Positions 35,525-42,815 of a stretch of DNA of 64,000 nt are shown piece by piece. Made by a program: the position numbers and the translations under genes. This stretch comes from Sphaerisporangium fuscum (lineage in GTDB: Bacteria > Actinomycetota > Actinomycetes > Streptosporangiales > Streptosporangiaceae): NCBI RefSeq assembly GCF_018531465.1, contig NZ_JAHDTF010000011.1, positions 62,001 to 126,000 on the forward strand, read 5' to 3'. The notes beneath the pieces were generated by a model. The model searched no databases and was not told the origin of the DNA. It worked only from the letters and a program-made list of their open reading frames with translations. The number at the start of each line of letters is the position of its first letter. Positions within the stretch are counted from its first letter, which is position 1.

Positions 35525-36510
35525 GACGGCCCAGAGTGCTGTTCCTCGGCGGCACGGGCGTGCTCAGCGCCGCCTGCGTCCGGGAGTTCCTCGCCCGGGA
35601 CGCCGACCTGACCGTCCTCACCAGGGGCAGGACGCTGCTGCGTCCCCTCCCCGAGGGCGTGCGGGCGCTCCACGCCGACGTCCATGACGACGCGGCGACG
35701 CGCGCCGCGCTGGGCGAGGAGACCTTCGACGCGGTGGTGAACTTCATCGGGTACACCCCGCAGGACGTCCGGGCGGACGTGGCGCGGTTCGGCGGCCGCA
35801 CGGCGCGGTACGTCTTCATCTCGACCGGATCGGTGTACGCGCGGCCCGCTCCGTCGCTGCCGATCGTGGAGTCCTCCGCCCGGCGGAACAGCGGATTCGA
35901 ATATCCCGCGCGAAAGCTGTTGTGCGAGGAGGTCTTGGAACAGGCCTTTCGCGACGAGGACTTCCCGATGACGATCGTGCGGGCGGCCCATGTCTACGAC
36001 GAGACCGTCATTCCGAACCTCGCCGGTTGGACGACCATCGCGCGCTGGCGGGCCGGTAAACCCGTGGTCGTCCACGGCGACGGGACCTCGATGTGGAATC
36101 TCCTGCACGCCCGTGATTTCGCCCGCGGCCTCGCGGGGCTGGTCGTCAACGGGCGCGGGATCGGGGAGAGCGTGCATATCACTTCCGACGAACTGCTCAC
36201 CTGGGACGAGATTCATTTCTCGCTCGCACGCGCGGCGGGCGTCGAACCCCGAATCGTGCACCGGTCGAGTGAGGACATCGGGCGGGTGATCGAGTGGATG
36301 GGGCCGGTGCTCACCGAGGATTTCCGCCACTCGGTGATCTATGATAATTCGAAGATCAAACGAATGGTCCCGGATTTCTCGCCGCAGGTGCCCTTCGCCC
36401 AGGGGGCGCGTGAGATTCTGGAGTGGTTCGACGCCGATCCGTCGCGTCAGCGCGTCGACGGTGACATCGACGCGGCATTCGATCGTTTGGCCGGGGATCG
36501 CGATGGATGA
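35521..36510 (+). CDS. NAD-dependent epimerase/dehydratase family protein
   Basis: A 329-residue extended short-chain dehydrogenase. The Rossmann motif is 'VLFLGGTGVLSAACVREFLARDADLTVLTRG'. The catalytic part 'YVFISTGSVYARPAPSLPIVESS...YPARKLLCEEVLEQ' contains the Tyr-x-x-x-Lys pair. 'GDGTSMWNLLHARDFARGLAGLVVNGRGIGESVHITSDELLTWDEIH' is the substrate domain. It is the last of the six overlapping or closely spaced genes running from the permease. An oxidised or epimerised sugar nucleotide or free sugar is the likely substrate. Codon use in the last 400 bases is slightly richer in AT than its neighbours. Confidence 0.88.
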   Translation: MRRPRVLFLGGTGVLSAACVREFLARDADLTVLTRGRTLLRPLPEGVRALHADVHDDAATRAALGEETFDAVVNFIGYTPQDVRADVARFGGRTARYVFISTGSVYARPAPSLPIVESSARRNSGFEYPARKLLCEEVLEQAFRDEDFPMTIVRAAHVYDETVIPNLAGWTTIARWRAGKPVVVHGDGTSMWNLLHARDFARGLAGLVVNGRGIGESVHITSDELLTWDEIHFSLARAAGVEPRIVHRSSEDIGRVIEWMGPVLTEDFRHSVIYDNSKIKRMVPDFSPQVPFAQGAREILEWFDADPSRQRVDGDIDAAFDRLAGDRDG

Positions 36511-36582
36511 CGGCCGGGGGCGCGGATCGGTCAGGACGAGGACGCTGTGTTCGCCGGCGGACGGATGAGGTCAGGGAAGGAC

Positions 36583-37353
36583 ATGGACAGGGTGAACATC
36601 GTGCCTCAGGCGGCTCTCATCGCCTCCGACAGCCCTGAGCCGTTGTGGGTGCAGGCGGCCGAGGTGATCGAGCGCCGCGTGAGGGAGGGTGCTCTTCCCA
36701 CCGGCCGGCGCCTGCCCGCCGAACGCGACCTGTGCGCCCAGCTCGGCATCAGCCGCGTGACGCTGCGCCGCGCCCTCCAGCACCTGGTCGAGGCGGGGGT
36801 CCTGCGCTCCTCGCACGGACGCGGCTGGTACGTCGCGGCCCGCACCGACCGCGAGTGGCCGAACTCCCTGGAGTCGTTCACCGAGACGGCGCGCCGCAAG
36901 GGCCTGGTCTCCACCTCCGAGATCATCCGCGCAGAGGTCAGGGCCGCGTCGCTCGACGAGGCCGACGAGTTCGGCGTGGTCGCGGGCACCGACCTGTTCG
37001 CGCTGGAGCGCGTCCGCATGCTGGACGGCGTGCCGATAGGGGTCGACGCCTCCCGGGTGGCGCTCCACCTCGCGCCGGGGCTCCCCTCCGTCGACTTCTC
37101 CCGCGCGTCGCTGCTGGAGGAGCTGGCCGCGGCCGGCGTGGAACCCGTCGTCGCCGAGTCGATGATCGAGGCCAGGGGGTGCCCCGCCGAGATCGCCCCG
37201 CACCTCGACCTGCGGCCCGGAGAGCCGGTCCTCGTCATGCACCAGTCCATGGTCGACGCGACCGGGCGCGTGGTGCTGGTCTCGGCCATCACCTACCGGG
37301 GCGACAGGTACCGCCTGCGCACGTCCTTCGTCCGGGGCGGCACCTCCGCCTGA
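36583..37353 (+). CDS. GntR-family regulator with UTRA ligand domain (HutC/NagR type)
   Basis: A 256-residue regulator. The winged helix spans 'PLWVQAAEVIERRVREGALPTGRRLPAERDLCAQLGISRVTLRRALQHLVEAGVLRSSHGRGWYVA', and the UTRA domain follows ('ETARRKGLVSTSEIIRAEVRAASLDEADEFGVVAGTDLFALERVRMLDGVPIGVDASRV'). UTRA-GntR proteins such as NagR and DasR bind phosphorylated amino sugars, which agrees with the kinase and SIS genes next door. Starts at 36547, 36565 and 36583 are in frame. The last follows AGGGAAGG and is preferred. It likely controls both the upstream transport operon and the downstream SIS operon (inference). Confidence 0.9.
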   Translation: MDRVNIVPQAALIASDSPEPLWVQAAEVIERRVREGALPTGRRLPAERDLCAQLGISRVTLRRALQHLVEAGVLRSSHGRGWYVAARTDREWPNSLESFTETARRKGLVSTSEIIRAEVRAASLDEADEFGVVAGTDLFALERVRMLDGVPIGVDASRVALHLAPGLPSVDFSRASLLEELAAAGVEPVVAESMIEARGCPAEIAPHLDLRPGEPVLVMHQSMVDATGRVVLVSAITYRGDRYRLRTSFVRGGTSA

Positions 37354-37384
37354 CCGCGCCGCCCGCCGGGGCACGAGAAGTCAC

Positions 37385-37463
37385 CAACTACCAGTTGTCG
37401 CTATATGGGCGATTTGCGGCCTGTTGTGGTCTGTAGTGGCCTTCATTCGGAACCGGTGGTCTG
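37385..37463. promoter_or_regulatory. Repeat-bearing control region before the SIS-kinase operon
   Basis: The 179-base gap contains CAACT-ACC-AGTTG, an inverted repeat at 37385-37397, and two direct copies of GTGGTCTG at 37426-37433 and 37456-37463, 30 bases apart (about three helical turns). GTGGTCT matches the half-site of DasR/NagR-type operators as I remember them (TGGTCTAGACCA). An AT-rich CTATAT lies at 37401-37406 as a possible -10. These are good candidates for binding by the adjacent GntR regulator. Confidence 0.45.
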
Positions 37464-37532
37464 GCACGCAGGGCGCGCACGTCCGTACGGCGTCCGCCCC
37501 ACCCCACGAACCAGGAAAGGGAAGAGTCTGAG

Positions 37533-38570
37533 ATGGCCGGAACGAGGATCTCCTACGTCGAAGGCCGGGCGGCCCAGCCGGCGGCGCTCGACCGCGTCGC
37601 CGCCCACCTGACCGGGCGGCTCGCCGCCCTCCGCGCCGAGGGAGGCGCGCCGGTCACCTGCGCACGGCCGGTCTTCGTCGGCATCGGGGCGAGCTACGCC
37701 GCGCTCGCCTTACCGCTGCGGATGCTGGCCGAGGGCGGCGTCCCGGCACGCCGCGAGATGGCCGGGGAGATCGTCTCGGACGTCGAGTTCGCCGGCGCCG
37801 ACCTGGTGATCGGGGTCTCCCAGTCGGGACGCAGCCCGGAGACCATCGACGCCCTCGCCCTGGTCCCCCGCGAACGGCGGGCCGCCGTGGTGAACGTCGT
37901 CCCGTCGCGGCTCGCCGGCTCGGTCGCCCACTGCGTCGACCTCGGGGACGAGCCCGACAGCTACGCCTCCACCATCGGCTACACCGCCACCCTCATGGCG
38001 CTGGCGATGCTCGCCCGAACCATGCTCGGCGGCACCCCCGGCGAGGCGGCCGCCGAATGGTCCGGCATCGGGGACGCCCTGGTGCGCCACGAGGACGCAT
38101 TCGCCCCCGTCGTCGACGAGGTGGCCCGGCTCGCCGGAGACGTGGTCGCCGCCGACGTCGTGGCCTCGGGGGCGGCGCGCTCGGCCTCGGAGGCGGGCGC
38201 GCTGCTGCTCCGCGAGGTCTGCCGCCTCCCGTCGTCCGCGCTCGTCACCCGCACCTACCTGCACGGCGAGATGGAGTCGGCGGGCCGCACCCTGCACGTC
38301 GTCGTGGGGGACGGCCGCGAGGTGGAGCTGGCGCGCAGCCTCGCCGGCGCCGGCCACCTCACCCTGTGCGTCACCTCCGCCGACGTCCGCCCCGGCGGCC
38401 CGCTGCACGTGGTGCCGGTCCCGGCCGACGCCCCGCTGCCCGTGCGAACCCTGCTCCAGACGCTGGTGATGCAGCGGCTCGCGGGCTCGCTCGCCGCGGT
38501 GCGCGGCGTGGAGATCGAGGACTTCGTCTTCGACAACACCGACACCAAGGTCGAGGAGCCGGTCGGATGA
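37533..38570 (+). CDS. Double SIS-domain protein, amino-sugar-phosphate isomerase/deaminase type
   Basis: A 345-residue protein with two sugar-isomerase domains, like the isomerase half of GlmS, AgaS and NagB-II. The first phosphate-binding loop is in 'VFVGIGASYAALALPLRML', and 'LVIGVSQSGRSPETIDALALV' carries the SxSG(x)T-type signature. 'SSALVTRTYLHGEMESAGRTLHVVV' belongs to the second domain. There is no glutaminase domain. Likely reactions are GlcN-6-P deamination to Fru-6-P or a related aldose/ketose isomerisation. The ATG follows GGAAAGGGA. It overlaps the kinase gene by four bases, so deaminase and kinase are coupled. Confidence 0.88.
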   Translation: MAGTRISYVEGRAAQPAALDRVAAHLTGRLAALRAEGGAPVTCARPVFVGIGASYAALALPLRMLAEGGVPARREMAGEIVSDVEFAGADLVIGVSQSGRSPETIDALALVPRERRAAVVNVVPSRLAGSVAHCVDLGDEPDSYASTIGYTATLMALAMLARTMLGGTPGEAAAEWSGIGDALVRHEDAFAPVVDEVARLAGDVVAADVVASGAARSASEAGALLLREVCRLPSSALVTRTYLHGEMESAGRTLHVVVGDGREVELARSLAGAGHLTLCVTSADVRPGGPLHVVPVPADAPLPVRTLLQTLVMQRLAGSLAAVRGVEIEDFVFDNTDTKVEEPVG

Positions 38571-39475
38571 CAGGGCTGGTGGCCGGCGTCGACGTCGGCG
38601 GCACCAAGACGCACATCCGGCTGGCCGACCCGCGCAGCGGGCTGACGGTCGCCGAACGCACGCTGCCGAGCTCGGGGTGGCAGACGCGCGCCTTCCGCGA
38701 CGCGGCGGCCTGGCTGGCCGAACGGGTCCGTCCCCTCGTGCCGGAGGGCGAGCGGATCCTCCACCTGGTCGCCGGGGCGCAGGGCTGCGAGACCGAGGAG
38801 CACTGCGCCCACCTGGCCGCCGAACTGGCGGCCGGGATGGACGTCCCCGCGACGGTCGTCAACGACGCCGAGCTGCTGGTCCCGGCGGCCGGTCTGGACC
38901 GCGGCATCGGCCTGATCGCCGGCACCGGCGCCGTCGCCGTCGGCAGGCACCGCGAGACCGGCCGGTACATGTCGGCCGGAGGCTGGGGATGGGTCCTGGG
39001 CGACGAGGGGTCCGGCTCCGCGCTCGTCCGCGACGCCGCCCGCGCGGTGCTCGCGCGGGCGGACGAGGGCGCGGGCGGCGACGAGCTCGAAGGCGCGCTT
39101 CTGCGGTCGTTCGGCGTCCCCGGCCTCGCCGAGCTCGCGGCGGTGATGAGCTGGGACCAGGGCGTGGAGACCTGGGGCGCGCACGCCCCCGTCGTCTTCG
39201 ACGCCGCCGAACGCGGGTCGCGCCTCGCCGCGGGCGTCATCAGGGACGGAGGCAGGGCCCTCGCCCGGCTCGTGGTGTGCCTGGCCCGGCGCGGCGCCGA
39301 CAGTACGGCCGTGGTCGCCGCGGGCGGGGTCGTCGTGAACCGGCCCCGGCTGCGCGAGGTGGTCGAGGACGAGCTGGCCTCCCGGCTCCCCGGGGTCCCC
39401 GTCACGGTCCTGCGGGCGCCGCCCGTGCGGGGGGCCGTCGAACTGGCCCGGCGCGCCGTGCGGAGCGAGGAGTAG
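38567..39475 (+). CDS. N-acetylglucosamine kinase-like ATPase (BadF/BadG family)
   Basis: A 302-residue sugar kinase of the actin/hsp70 ATPase fold. 'VAGVDVGGTKTHIRLADP' is the phosphate-1 loop, 'GLIAGTGAVAVGRHRETG' is the phosphate-2 loop, and 'GGWGWVLGDEGSGSALVRDAARAVL' is the signature of GlcNAc kinases in the BadF family. 'VVAAGGVVVNRP' is the adenosine loop. The ATG overlaps the SIS-gene stop. Phosphorylation of GlcNAc or glucosamine released by the GH20, GH1 and GH9 enzymes is the natural role in this cluster (family knowledge plus context). Confidence 0.9.
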   Translation: MTGLVAGVDVGGTKTHIRLADPRSGLTVAERTLPSSGWQTRAFRDAAAWLAERVRPLVPEGERILHLVAGAQGCETEEHCAHLAAELAAGMDVPATVVNDAELLVPAAGLDRGIGLIAGTGAVAVGRHRETGRYMSAGGWGWVLGDEGSGSALVRDAARAVLARADEGAGGDELEGALLRSFGVPGLAELAAVMSWDQGVETWGAHAPVVFDAAERGSRLAAGVIRDGGRALARLVVCLARRGADSTAVVAAGGVVVNRPRLREVVEDELASRLPGVPVTVLRAPPVRGAVELARRAVRSEE

Positions 39476-39477
39476 GG

Positions 39478-40395
39478 ATGCGGTACTCACAGGTCGTCGC
39501 GGCGCGGACGTCGGAGGTCGCCGAGGCCCCCGACGCACCTCCCGGGCCGGGGGAGGTGCGGGTACGGGTGCTGGCGTCCGGCGTCTGCGTGTCGGAGCTG
39601 CCCGTGTGGCGGGACCACGACGGCGGCCAGCCCGTGCGCCTCGGGCACGAGCTGAGCGGCGAGATCGTGCGGGCCGGGCCCGGCGTGTACGGCTGGTCCG
39701 CCGGGGACCGCGTCACGGGCTTCGGCTCCCCGGTGTTCGCCGACACGGTGAACGTCCAGGCCGGAGCGCTGCTCCCCGTGCCCGGCAACGTCGCCGCGCC
39801 GGCGGCGCTCGGCGAGCCGGTCGCCTGCGTGGTCGAGGCACTGTCCCGGTGCGGCCTGCGGCCGGGACGGCGGGTCGCCGTCGTGGGCCTCGGCTTCATG
39901 GGCCTCACGGCGCTGCAGGTGGCCGCGGCCCGCGCCCCCGCCGTCCTGACCGGGGTCGACCCGCTGCCGCACGCCCGTGAGCTGGCCTCCCGGCTCGGGG
40001 CCGGTGACGTCCTCACCCCGGAGGAGGCCGGGCAGGACCTGCGCGGACGGTTCGACGTGGTGGTGGAGTTCTCGGGGAGCGCCGCCGGGCTGCGCCTGGC
40101 GGGCGGCCTGGTCGCCGAGCACGGCCTGCTGTGCGTCGCCGGGTACCACCACGACGGCCGCCGCGACCTCGACGTCGAGCTGTGGTACCGGGGGGTGACC
40201 ATCGTCAACGGCTTCACCCCGCAGCGGTGGCGCCTGATGGAGGCGATGGCCGAGGGCCTGCGCCTGATGTCCGAACGCCGGCTGACCCTTGAACCCCTCG
40301 TCACCCACCAGGTCACGCTGGACGACCTCGACACCGGTTTCGCCTACTTCGGCGACCGCCCCCCGGGGTTCGTCAAGTGCGTCGTCGTGCCCTGA
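39478..40395 (+). CDS. Zinc-type medium-chain dehydrogenase
   Basis: A 305-residue alcohol/polyol dehydrogenase-like protein. The catalytic-zinc region shows 'ASGVCVSELPVWRDHDGGQPVRLGHELSGEIV' (Cys and GHE). The NAD-binding motif is 'VAVVGLGFMGLTALQVAAA'. The structural four-cysteine zinc loop is missing and the protein is shorter than the usual ~345 residues. It starts two bases after the kinase stop with GGAG nearby, so it belongs to the same transcript. Oxidation of a sugar or sugar derivative is likely. It could also be a 3-keto-forming or inositol-type dehydrogenase. Confidence 0.87.
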   Translation: MRYSQVVAARTSEVAEAPDAPPGPGEVRVRVLASGVCVSELPVWRDHDGGQPVRLGHELSGEIVRAGPGVYGWSAGDRVTGFGSPVFADTVNVQAGALLPVPGNVAAPAALGEPVACVVEALSRCGLRPGRRVAVVGLGFMGLTALQVAAARAPAVLTGVDPLPHARELASRLGAGDVLTPEEAGQDLRGRFDVVVEFSGSAAGLRLAGGLVAEHGLLCVAGYHHDGRRDLDVELWYRGVTIVNGFTPQRWRLMEAMAEGLRLMSERRLTLEPLVTHQVTLDDLDTGFAYFGDRPPGFVKCVVVP

Positions 40396-40417
40396 CTCCG
40401 ATGCCGAGGCGCCCGCC

Positions 40418-42067
40418 TCAGCGTCGTTTCGCCTGGACCCAGTCGAGCTCACCCTTCTTCACCCTGGGACGCCAGCCCCTGATCGGGCGGCCGGTCCGCA
40501 GGGACTCCGCCGTGTCGCGCAGCAGGGCCAGGTACGACGGCCAGACGACGTCGCCCTCCAGCGTCAGGCCCTCCTCGTCGAAGTACTCGCCGGTCTTCCC
40601 GGTGCGGGAGTCGACGAAGAGGTTCCCGCCGTCGATCGCGGAGGCGAACGGGATCAGGTGGCCGTCCCACCAGCCCTCGGCCATATCGGCGGGCCCGTCG
40701 AGGACGATGCCGCACAGCATCTTCCAGTCCGAGTACACCGCCTTGACCGGCATGTACGCGTAGAACGGCGCCGGGCCGAACCCTCCCCAGCGGGGGGCTC
40801 CGTCGTGGCGCAGCAACGACGCCCGCAGGTCGTCGGGGAACGTCAGGCCCATGGCCGCCTCGGCCCTGGCGATGGCCCGCGGGGTCGCCGGGCCGCGCAG
40901 CGTGCGGTAGGTGGCGGGCGCCCTGCGGGCCAGCCAGGCCTCGATGCGCCGCCACGTGGCCTCGACCCGTGCCGCCACGGCCGGGTCGGGCATCCGGACG
41001 ACGGGACGGCGGCGGGCGGGGCGGCATCCGGTGGCGCGCGCCTCCTCCGGTGTCGGCTTCTCCTCCTCCGTCGGCTCGGGAGCCGGCGTGGGCGTCGGAG
41101 CCGGGGCCGGGCGGGGGCCGCCGGCGCAGTTCGCGGGCGGCGCGCCGGTCGGCTTGGGCGACCAGCGCAGCTCGCACGTGGCCGTGACCGTGGGATACCA
41201 GTCGCGCAGCGGCGTGCCGGCCTCCAGCGAGCCCGCCAGGGCCTCCAGCAGCGCGGCGTAGGACGGCCAGCCCATCGGCCCGTCGTAGCGGAGGTTCTCG
41301 CCCCAGGCCGACTCGCCCACCCGTCCCGTGCGGGGGTCGACGAACAGCTCCTGGCCCCGGCTGGAGTCCCCGAAGGGGAGGAGGCTGCCGTGCCATTTCC
41401 CCTTCGCCGGGTCGGCGGCGGAACGGTCGCCGTCCATCACGAGATCTTCGCACTTCTCCCGGTTCACGTAGTCGATCTCGTACAGGCCGAGCAGCCCGTA
41501 GGCGGGCGGCAGCCGGAAGCCGTCGCCGAGGTTGCCGTCGGCGCCGTCGTGCCGCAGGTAGGAGGCGTACAGGTCGTCGGGGAGCCTGCGGCCGCGCTCG
41601 GCCTCCCAGCGGGCGAGGTCCTGCGCCGTGGCGGGGAACTTCAGCTTGCGCAGCGTCGCCGAGGCGTGGGCGCCGAGCCAGCGCTCGACGCGGTCCCACG
41701 CGCGGTCGACGCGGGCCCGCACCGCCGGGTCGGGCGTGCGGGGAGAGTAGGTGGGCTCCGGCTCGCCCGTCGCGATCATCTCCGGGGGGTTCGCCGTGAT
41801 ATTCGAGCCGCCGTCCGAGCCGTCGTCCCAGGTGATCGGCTCGCAGCCGGCCGCGCGGGCCTCGTCGGGCTTGAGCGCCCGCGCGCGGATCTCCGCCTCG
41901 AGTTCAAGGTCGCCACAGGACAGCGACATCGAACCGCCGCCCGAGAGCATCGAGCAGGCGATCACGACCGCCTTGGTCGCGTCGGCCGAGCTGGCGGCGG
42001 TCCCGCCCAGCAGTACGACCACCGCCAGCGCCGCCCGCAGCGGCCGCGGGCCCCGTAACTTGATCAC
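40418..42067 (-). CDS. Secreted protein with two SUKH (SMI1/KNR4)-like domains
   Basis: About 549 residues. The N-terminus 'LRGPRPLRAALAVVVLLGGTAASSADA' looks like a Sec signal. Two copies of one module follow, each opening with a 'TPEEARATGC'-type stretch and then 'DPAVxARVxxxWxRxExWL', 'LRHDGA', 'LLPF/LIPF', 'LFVDxRTGxxGE' and 'WPSYxALL'. The copies are joined by a Pro/Thr/Glu linker ('PAPAPTPTPAPEPTEEEKPTPEE'). The blocks resemble SUKH domains, which are usually cytoplasmic immunity proteins against polymorphic toxins. The GTG at 42067 is chosen because TAAGGTG precedes it and the signal then starts correctly. An upstream ATG at 42154 would add a non-signal extension. Function unknown. Confidence 0.75.
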   Translation of the reverse strand: MIKLRGPRPLRAALAVVVLLGGTAASSADATKAVVIACSMLSGGGSMSLSCGDLELEAEIRARALKPDEARAAGCEPITWDDGSDGGSNITANPPEMIATGEPEPTYSPRTPDPAVRARVDRAWDRVERWLGAHASATLRKLKFPATAQDLARWEAERGRRLPDDLYASYLRHDGADGNLGDGFRLPPAYGLLGLYEIDYVNREKCEDLVMDGDRSAADPAKGKWHGSLLPFGDSSRGQELFVDPRTGRVGESAWGENLRYDGPMGWPSYAALLEALAGSLEAGTPLRDWYPTVTATCELRWSPKPTGAPPANCAGGPRPAPAPTPTPAPEPTEEEKPTPEEARATGCRPARRRPVVRMPDPAVAARVEATWRRIEAWLARRAPATYRTLRGPATPRAIARAEAAMGLTFPDDLRASLLRHDGAPRWGGFGPAPFYAYMPVKAVYSDWKMLCGIVLDGPADMAEGWWDGHLIPFASAIDGGNLFVDSRTGKTGEYFDEEGLTLEGDVVWPSYLALLRDTAESLRTGRPIRGWRPRVKKGELDWVQAKRR

Positions 42068-42179
42068 GCGCCGCACCTTACAGTGACGGTCCGACAGTCG
42101 ACCGCCCCCTCGAACAGCGACAAAGGGGGCGATATCGTCCCGAAACATGGTCATCGGTTCAGAGAAAGGCCTTCCAGCA

Positions 42180-42662
42180 GTGGAACTCCGCCGTGTTTCG
42201 TTCGATCACCCGGACGCGGTCAAGCTCAACGACGTGGTGCAGCGTGAGTACGCCGAGCGCTACGAGAGCGACGGCGACCTGACGCCGCTGGACCCGTCCA
42301 TGTTCGAGCCGCCGCACGGCCTGTACCTGGTCGCCTACGACGAGAACGGCACGCCGCTCGCCACCGGGGGCTGGCGGGCCCGGGAGGCCGACGAGATGGG
42401 GTACTCGGACGGCGACGCCGAGATCAAGCGCATGTTCGTGGTCAAGCAGGCCCGCGGCAACGGCCTGGCCCGGCGCATCCTGGCGGCGCTGGAGGACGAC
42501 GCCCGGGCCGCCGGCCGCGTCCGCATGGTGCTGGAGACCGGCAGCAGGCAGCCCGAGGCCGTCAACCTGTACGAGTCCAGCGGCTACGAGCCGTGCGCCA
42601 AGTTCGGCGTCTACCGCTTCCACGAGGGCAGCCGCTGCTACGCCAAGCCGCTCCACGGCTGA
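42180..42662 (+). CDS. GNAT-family N-acetyltransferase
   Basis: A 160-residue acetyltransferase. 'AEIKRMFVVKQARGNGLARRILAALEDDARAAGRVRMVLETGSRQPEAVNLYESSGYEP' holds the acetyl-CoA loop (ARGNGLA) and the final strand-helix of the fold. The GTG at 42180 has AGAAAGG about nine bases upstream and gives 'VELRRVSFDHPDAVKLND', the usual start of relatives. An ATG at 42147 adds eleven residues. It reads away from the secreted SUKH gene and is closed by a strong hairpin. Substrate unknown. Confidence 0.87.
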   Translation: MELRRVSFDHPDAVKLNDVVQREYAERYESDGDLTPLDPSMFEPPHGLYLVAYDENGTPLATGGWRAREADEMGYSDGDAEIKRMFVVKQARGNGLARRILAALEDDARAAGRVRMVLETGSRQPEAVNLYESSGYEPCAKFGVYRFHEGSRCYAKPLHG

Positions 42663-42663
42663 G

Positions 42664-42699
42664 GCGGACGACCTCCCCCGGGAGGAGGAGGTCGTCCGC
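42664..42699. terminator. Hairpin terminator after the acetyltransferase
   Basis: GCGGACGACCTCC (42664-42676) pairs perfectly with GGAGGTCGTCCGC (42687-42699), a 13-pair stem around a 10-base loop. It begins two bases after the stop codon. No T-run follows. Confidence 0.75.
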
Positions 42700-42815
42700 G
42701 AGGCCGGTGGTGCGGCCAGGGGAATGAGGTGGGCGCCTGTCCGTCCGGACAGGCTGGAGCCCGTCGCCGGGATCGGCGACGGCGAATCCTCCAGCCGGGA
42801 CGGAAGGGCGACGAC

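Noticed and set aside
40403..40416. GAGGC-GCCC-GCCTC hairpin between the converging dehydrogenase and SUKH genes
   Set aside because: A five-pair stem is too weak to call a terminator with confidence in such GC-rich DNA.
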